A stretch of 6,722 bases of DNA from an uncultured bacterium. GTDB lineage: Bacteria > Cyanobacteriota > Vampirovibrionia > Gastranaerophilales > Gastranaerophilaceae. The DNA is taken from assembly GCA_900554385.1 (NCBI GenBank), contig USHE01000099.1, positions 1 to 6,722 of the forward strand, written 5' to 3'. The notes beneath the pieces were generated by a model. It had not been told where the DNA came from. It was given only the letters and a program-made list of their open reading frames with translations, and made no database searches. Shown piece by piece: positions 5,650 through 6,722 of the stretch. The translations under genes and the position numbers were made by a program. Numbering within the stretch: position 1 is the stretch's first letter; every line of letters begins with the position of its first letter.

Positions 5650-6708
5650 CTATTTACATTTTGTTTTACCTCTCCAGCTCAAATCCTTACAATGGAGATA
5701 GTCCATATTTTCATTATATAAGACCCAGGCAGTACAGCCGCATCCCCGTCCATTATTATTTAAACAATACGCCCAGCTTATATTATTACTCACATCTTCA
5801 TTTCCACTCTGCAATGTAGTTCCGTAAGGGACAATAGCTTGCTTGGTCAAAAAAAATCTGAATATATCATGCCCATGTAGGTTTGGAGATTTTAAACCAT
5901 TAAGATCCACTTCTAATATCCCACAAACACTTTTTAGGGATTTTGAATACCCATAAACTGAAGTACAATTTTCATTCCATACTTTTAGAGAAAGTGCAGT
6001 ACCATCATACAACACTACCTTTGCAGCGGTGTTTCCCTGCGTATCTGAAGGACCCTCAGAGTAACACCCTTTTCCGCGTGATCCACAATCTTTTAATATC
6101 CTTAAATACGGCTTAAATTTATTGAGAACATACTGTCCGCCATCTTCGGCATCACGATCAGGTAAGTTCCACTCATCGGGAGAACCTTCTACACTATGTA
6201 TAGTCAAATAAGCCTGAGATAATGTAGAATATGCTTTTTTTAATTGTGAAACACGTTGTTTTTCAACATTTTTTTGAACCAATGAAGGCAAAGTCATTGC
6301 AGCAACTATACCGATTATACCGAGAGTTATCAGAACTTCAGCTAGAGTGAAACCGAATTTGCAGGATAAGGATATACCCTCACCCGGGCTTCGCCTACCC
6401 TCTCCCATAGGTAGAGGGTAGTTATCTTTACCCCTCACCCTAACCCTCTCCTGTCTTGGATTTGCTCCACGCTCCCAGAATTTCGCCTGCGGAGCATGCT
6501 CCTGTCGGCTCAATCTGCTCGCTATCCGGATTTGTTCGCTCTCGCTCACTCCATCCGTCCGCAAATCCGCCAAGGGGAGAGGGGATTTAGTCATTCCGAA
6601 CTTGGTTCGGAATCTGTCTTTGTCAATACCCACGGCTTCCGCTTCTTTAGATCCTGAAACAAGTTCAGGATGAGTGTTTTCAACGTTTAATTCTTTCTGA
6701 TTTATCAT
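5650..6708 (-). CDS. Prepilin-like (type IV pilin/T2SS pseudopilin) protein with a repeat-expanded leader
   Basis: The mature part is a class III/type IV prepilin-like protein: cleavage site KFG|FTLAEV at residues 117-125 with Glu at mature position 5, a hydrophobic helix LITLGIIGIVAAMTLPSLV, then a soluble domain with about nine Cys (C208, C215, C248, C262, C315, C323, C325, C340, C351) ending AWVLYNENMDYLHCKDLSW. Such proteins are processed by a prepilin peptidase at the inner membrane and assemble into pili or secretion pseudopili. The first 119 residues are abnormal: leaders are usually 5-30 residues. Residues about 13-115 are translated dispersed repeats (HPELVSGS, RFRTKFGMT, RQERVRVRG, LPMGEGRRSPGEG). 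The start at 6708 has only GGA as a weak ribosome binding site. GTG at 6438 (V91), in frame with AGGAG 9 nt upstream, is a credible alternative giving a 29-residue leader. Confidence 0.85.
   Translation of the reverse strand: MINQKELNVENTHPELVSGSKEAEAVGIDKDRFRTKFGMTKSPLPLADLRTDGVSESEQIRIASRLSRQEHAPQAKFWERGANPRQERVRVRGKDNYPLPMGEGRRSPGEGISLSCKFGFTLAEVLITLGIIGIVAAMTLPSLVQKNVEKQRVSQLKKAYSTLSQAYLTIHSVEGSPDEWNLPDRDAEDGGQYVLNKFKPYLRILKDCGSRGKGCYSEGPSDTQGNTAAKVVLYDGTALSLKVWNENCTSVYGYSKSLKSVCGILEVDLNGLKSPNLHGHDIFRFFLTKQAIVPYGTTLQSGNEDVSNNISWAYCLNNNGRGCGCTAWVLYNENMDYLHCKDLSWRGKTKCK
6396..6420. repeat. Palindromic repeat encoding LPMGEGR
   Basis: TACCCTCT (6396-6403) and AGAGGGTA (6413-6420) are perfect arms; CC/GG extend the stem inside one mismatch, leaving an ATA loop. 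The flanking CCCTCACCCGGGCTTCGCC is the style of a dispersed repeat. It is read in frame by the prepilin gene as residues around 97-103. Confidence 0.6.
6441..6584. repeat. MITE-like element with imperfect terminal inverted repeats
   Basis: The ends are inverted: CCCTCTCC (6444-6451) against GGAGAGGG (6576-6583), and GGATTTGC (6458-6465) against GCAAATCC (6561-6568). Inside are a second GGATTTG copy (6528-6534), the perfect 12-bp palindrome GGAGCATGCTCC (6491-6502) and GCTCGC (6517-6522). It is GC-rich compared with its surroundings. No transposase frame is present, so it would be non-autonomous. The whole element is translated in frame as part of the prepilin leader. Confidence 0.55.
6593..6613. 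repeat. Palindromic repeat encoding FRTKFGM
   Basis: ATTCCGAAC (6593-6601) and GTTCGGAAT (6605-6613) form a perfect 9-bp stem with a 3-nt loop. The sequence resembles the widely scattered bacterial palindrome seen in many genomes, which when translated gives FRTKFGMT. Here it is residues 33-39 of the prepilin frame. Confidence 0.65.
6651..6671. repeat. Palindromic repeat encoding HPELVSGS
   Basis: ATCCTGAA (6651-6658) and TTCAGGAT (6664-6671) form a perfect 8-bp stem with a 5-nt loop. It is the partner of the 6593-6613 palindrome: the HPELVSGS and RFRTKFGMT peptides typically occur together where this dispersed repeat is read through. It marks the upstream edge of the inserted DNA in the prepilin gene. 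Confidence 0.65.
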
Positions 6709-6722
6709 TACATCGTCCGTTT

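Noticed and set aside
5583..5819. Plus-strand frame across the rpmB promoter and prepilin 3' end
   Set aside because: It has no ribosome binding site, low-complexity Tyr/Ser/His content and lies antisense to a well-supported prepilin domain.
6396..6671. CRISPR-like array in the repeat cluster
   Set aside because: The modules differ from each other in sequence and spacing and are individually palindromic; there is no regular repeat-spacer pattern.

Overview
The window looks like chromosomal DNA from an AT-rich, non-photosynthetic gut cyanobacterium of the Candidatus Gastranaerophilales / Melainabacteria type. This is an inference. It rests mainly on a prepilin-like protein with the motif KFGFTLAEVLITLGIIGIVA followed by a Cys-rich C-terminal domain, a style that is very common in that group, together with AT-rich lineage-type hypothetical genes. 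No tRNA, rRNA, CRISPR array, transposase or phage gene was seen.

Layout. (1) 15-755, + strand: a TPR protein whose sixth repeat is cut by an in-frame TAA. It converges on rarA (864-2099, - strand), a AAA+ ATPase for stalled replication forks. (2) rarA and an ABC-type solute-binding protein gene (2135-3355, +) diverge from a 35-bp gap that holds two overlapping promoters. The rarA promoter places the transcript start at or next to the ATG, so rarA mRNA is probably leaderless. (3) The solute-binding gene converges on a Gly/Pro/Cys-rich hypothetical gene (3481-4029, -), with a long perfect inverted repeat at 3355-3419 acting as a likely bidirectional terminator. (4) That gene diverges from a second hypothetical gene (4204-4704, +) across 174 bp containing a dyad and repeated TTAAGA boxes. 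(5) The second hypothetical gene converges on a third (4780-5163, -), separated by a 76-bp GC-rich island (about 64% GC) that looks like inserted repeat DNA. (6) rpmB (bL28, 5370-5558, -) has its own promoter and a strong terminator. (7) A prepilin-like gene (5650-6708, -) carries about 105 codons of dispersed palindromic repeat DNA in frame ahead of its cleavage site.

How the parts relate. Apart from rpmB and the prepilin gene, which lie on the same strand, neighbours alternate in orientation, so most genes appear to be single transcription units and no operon-scale pathway is visible. The solute-binding protein has no permease partner here. The most notable signals are the repeat-derived leader of the prepilin, the nonsense codon inside a hairpin in the TPR gene, the overlapping rarA/solute-binding promoters with leaderless rarA, and three unrecognised small proteins. 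I see no convincing new multi-gene defence or biosynthetic system.
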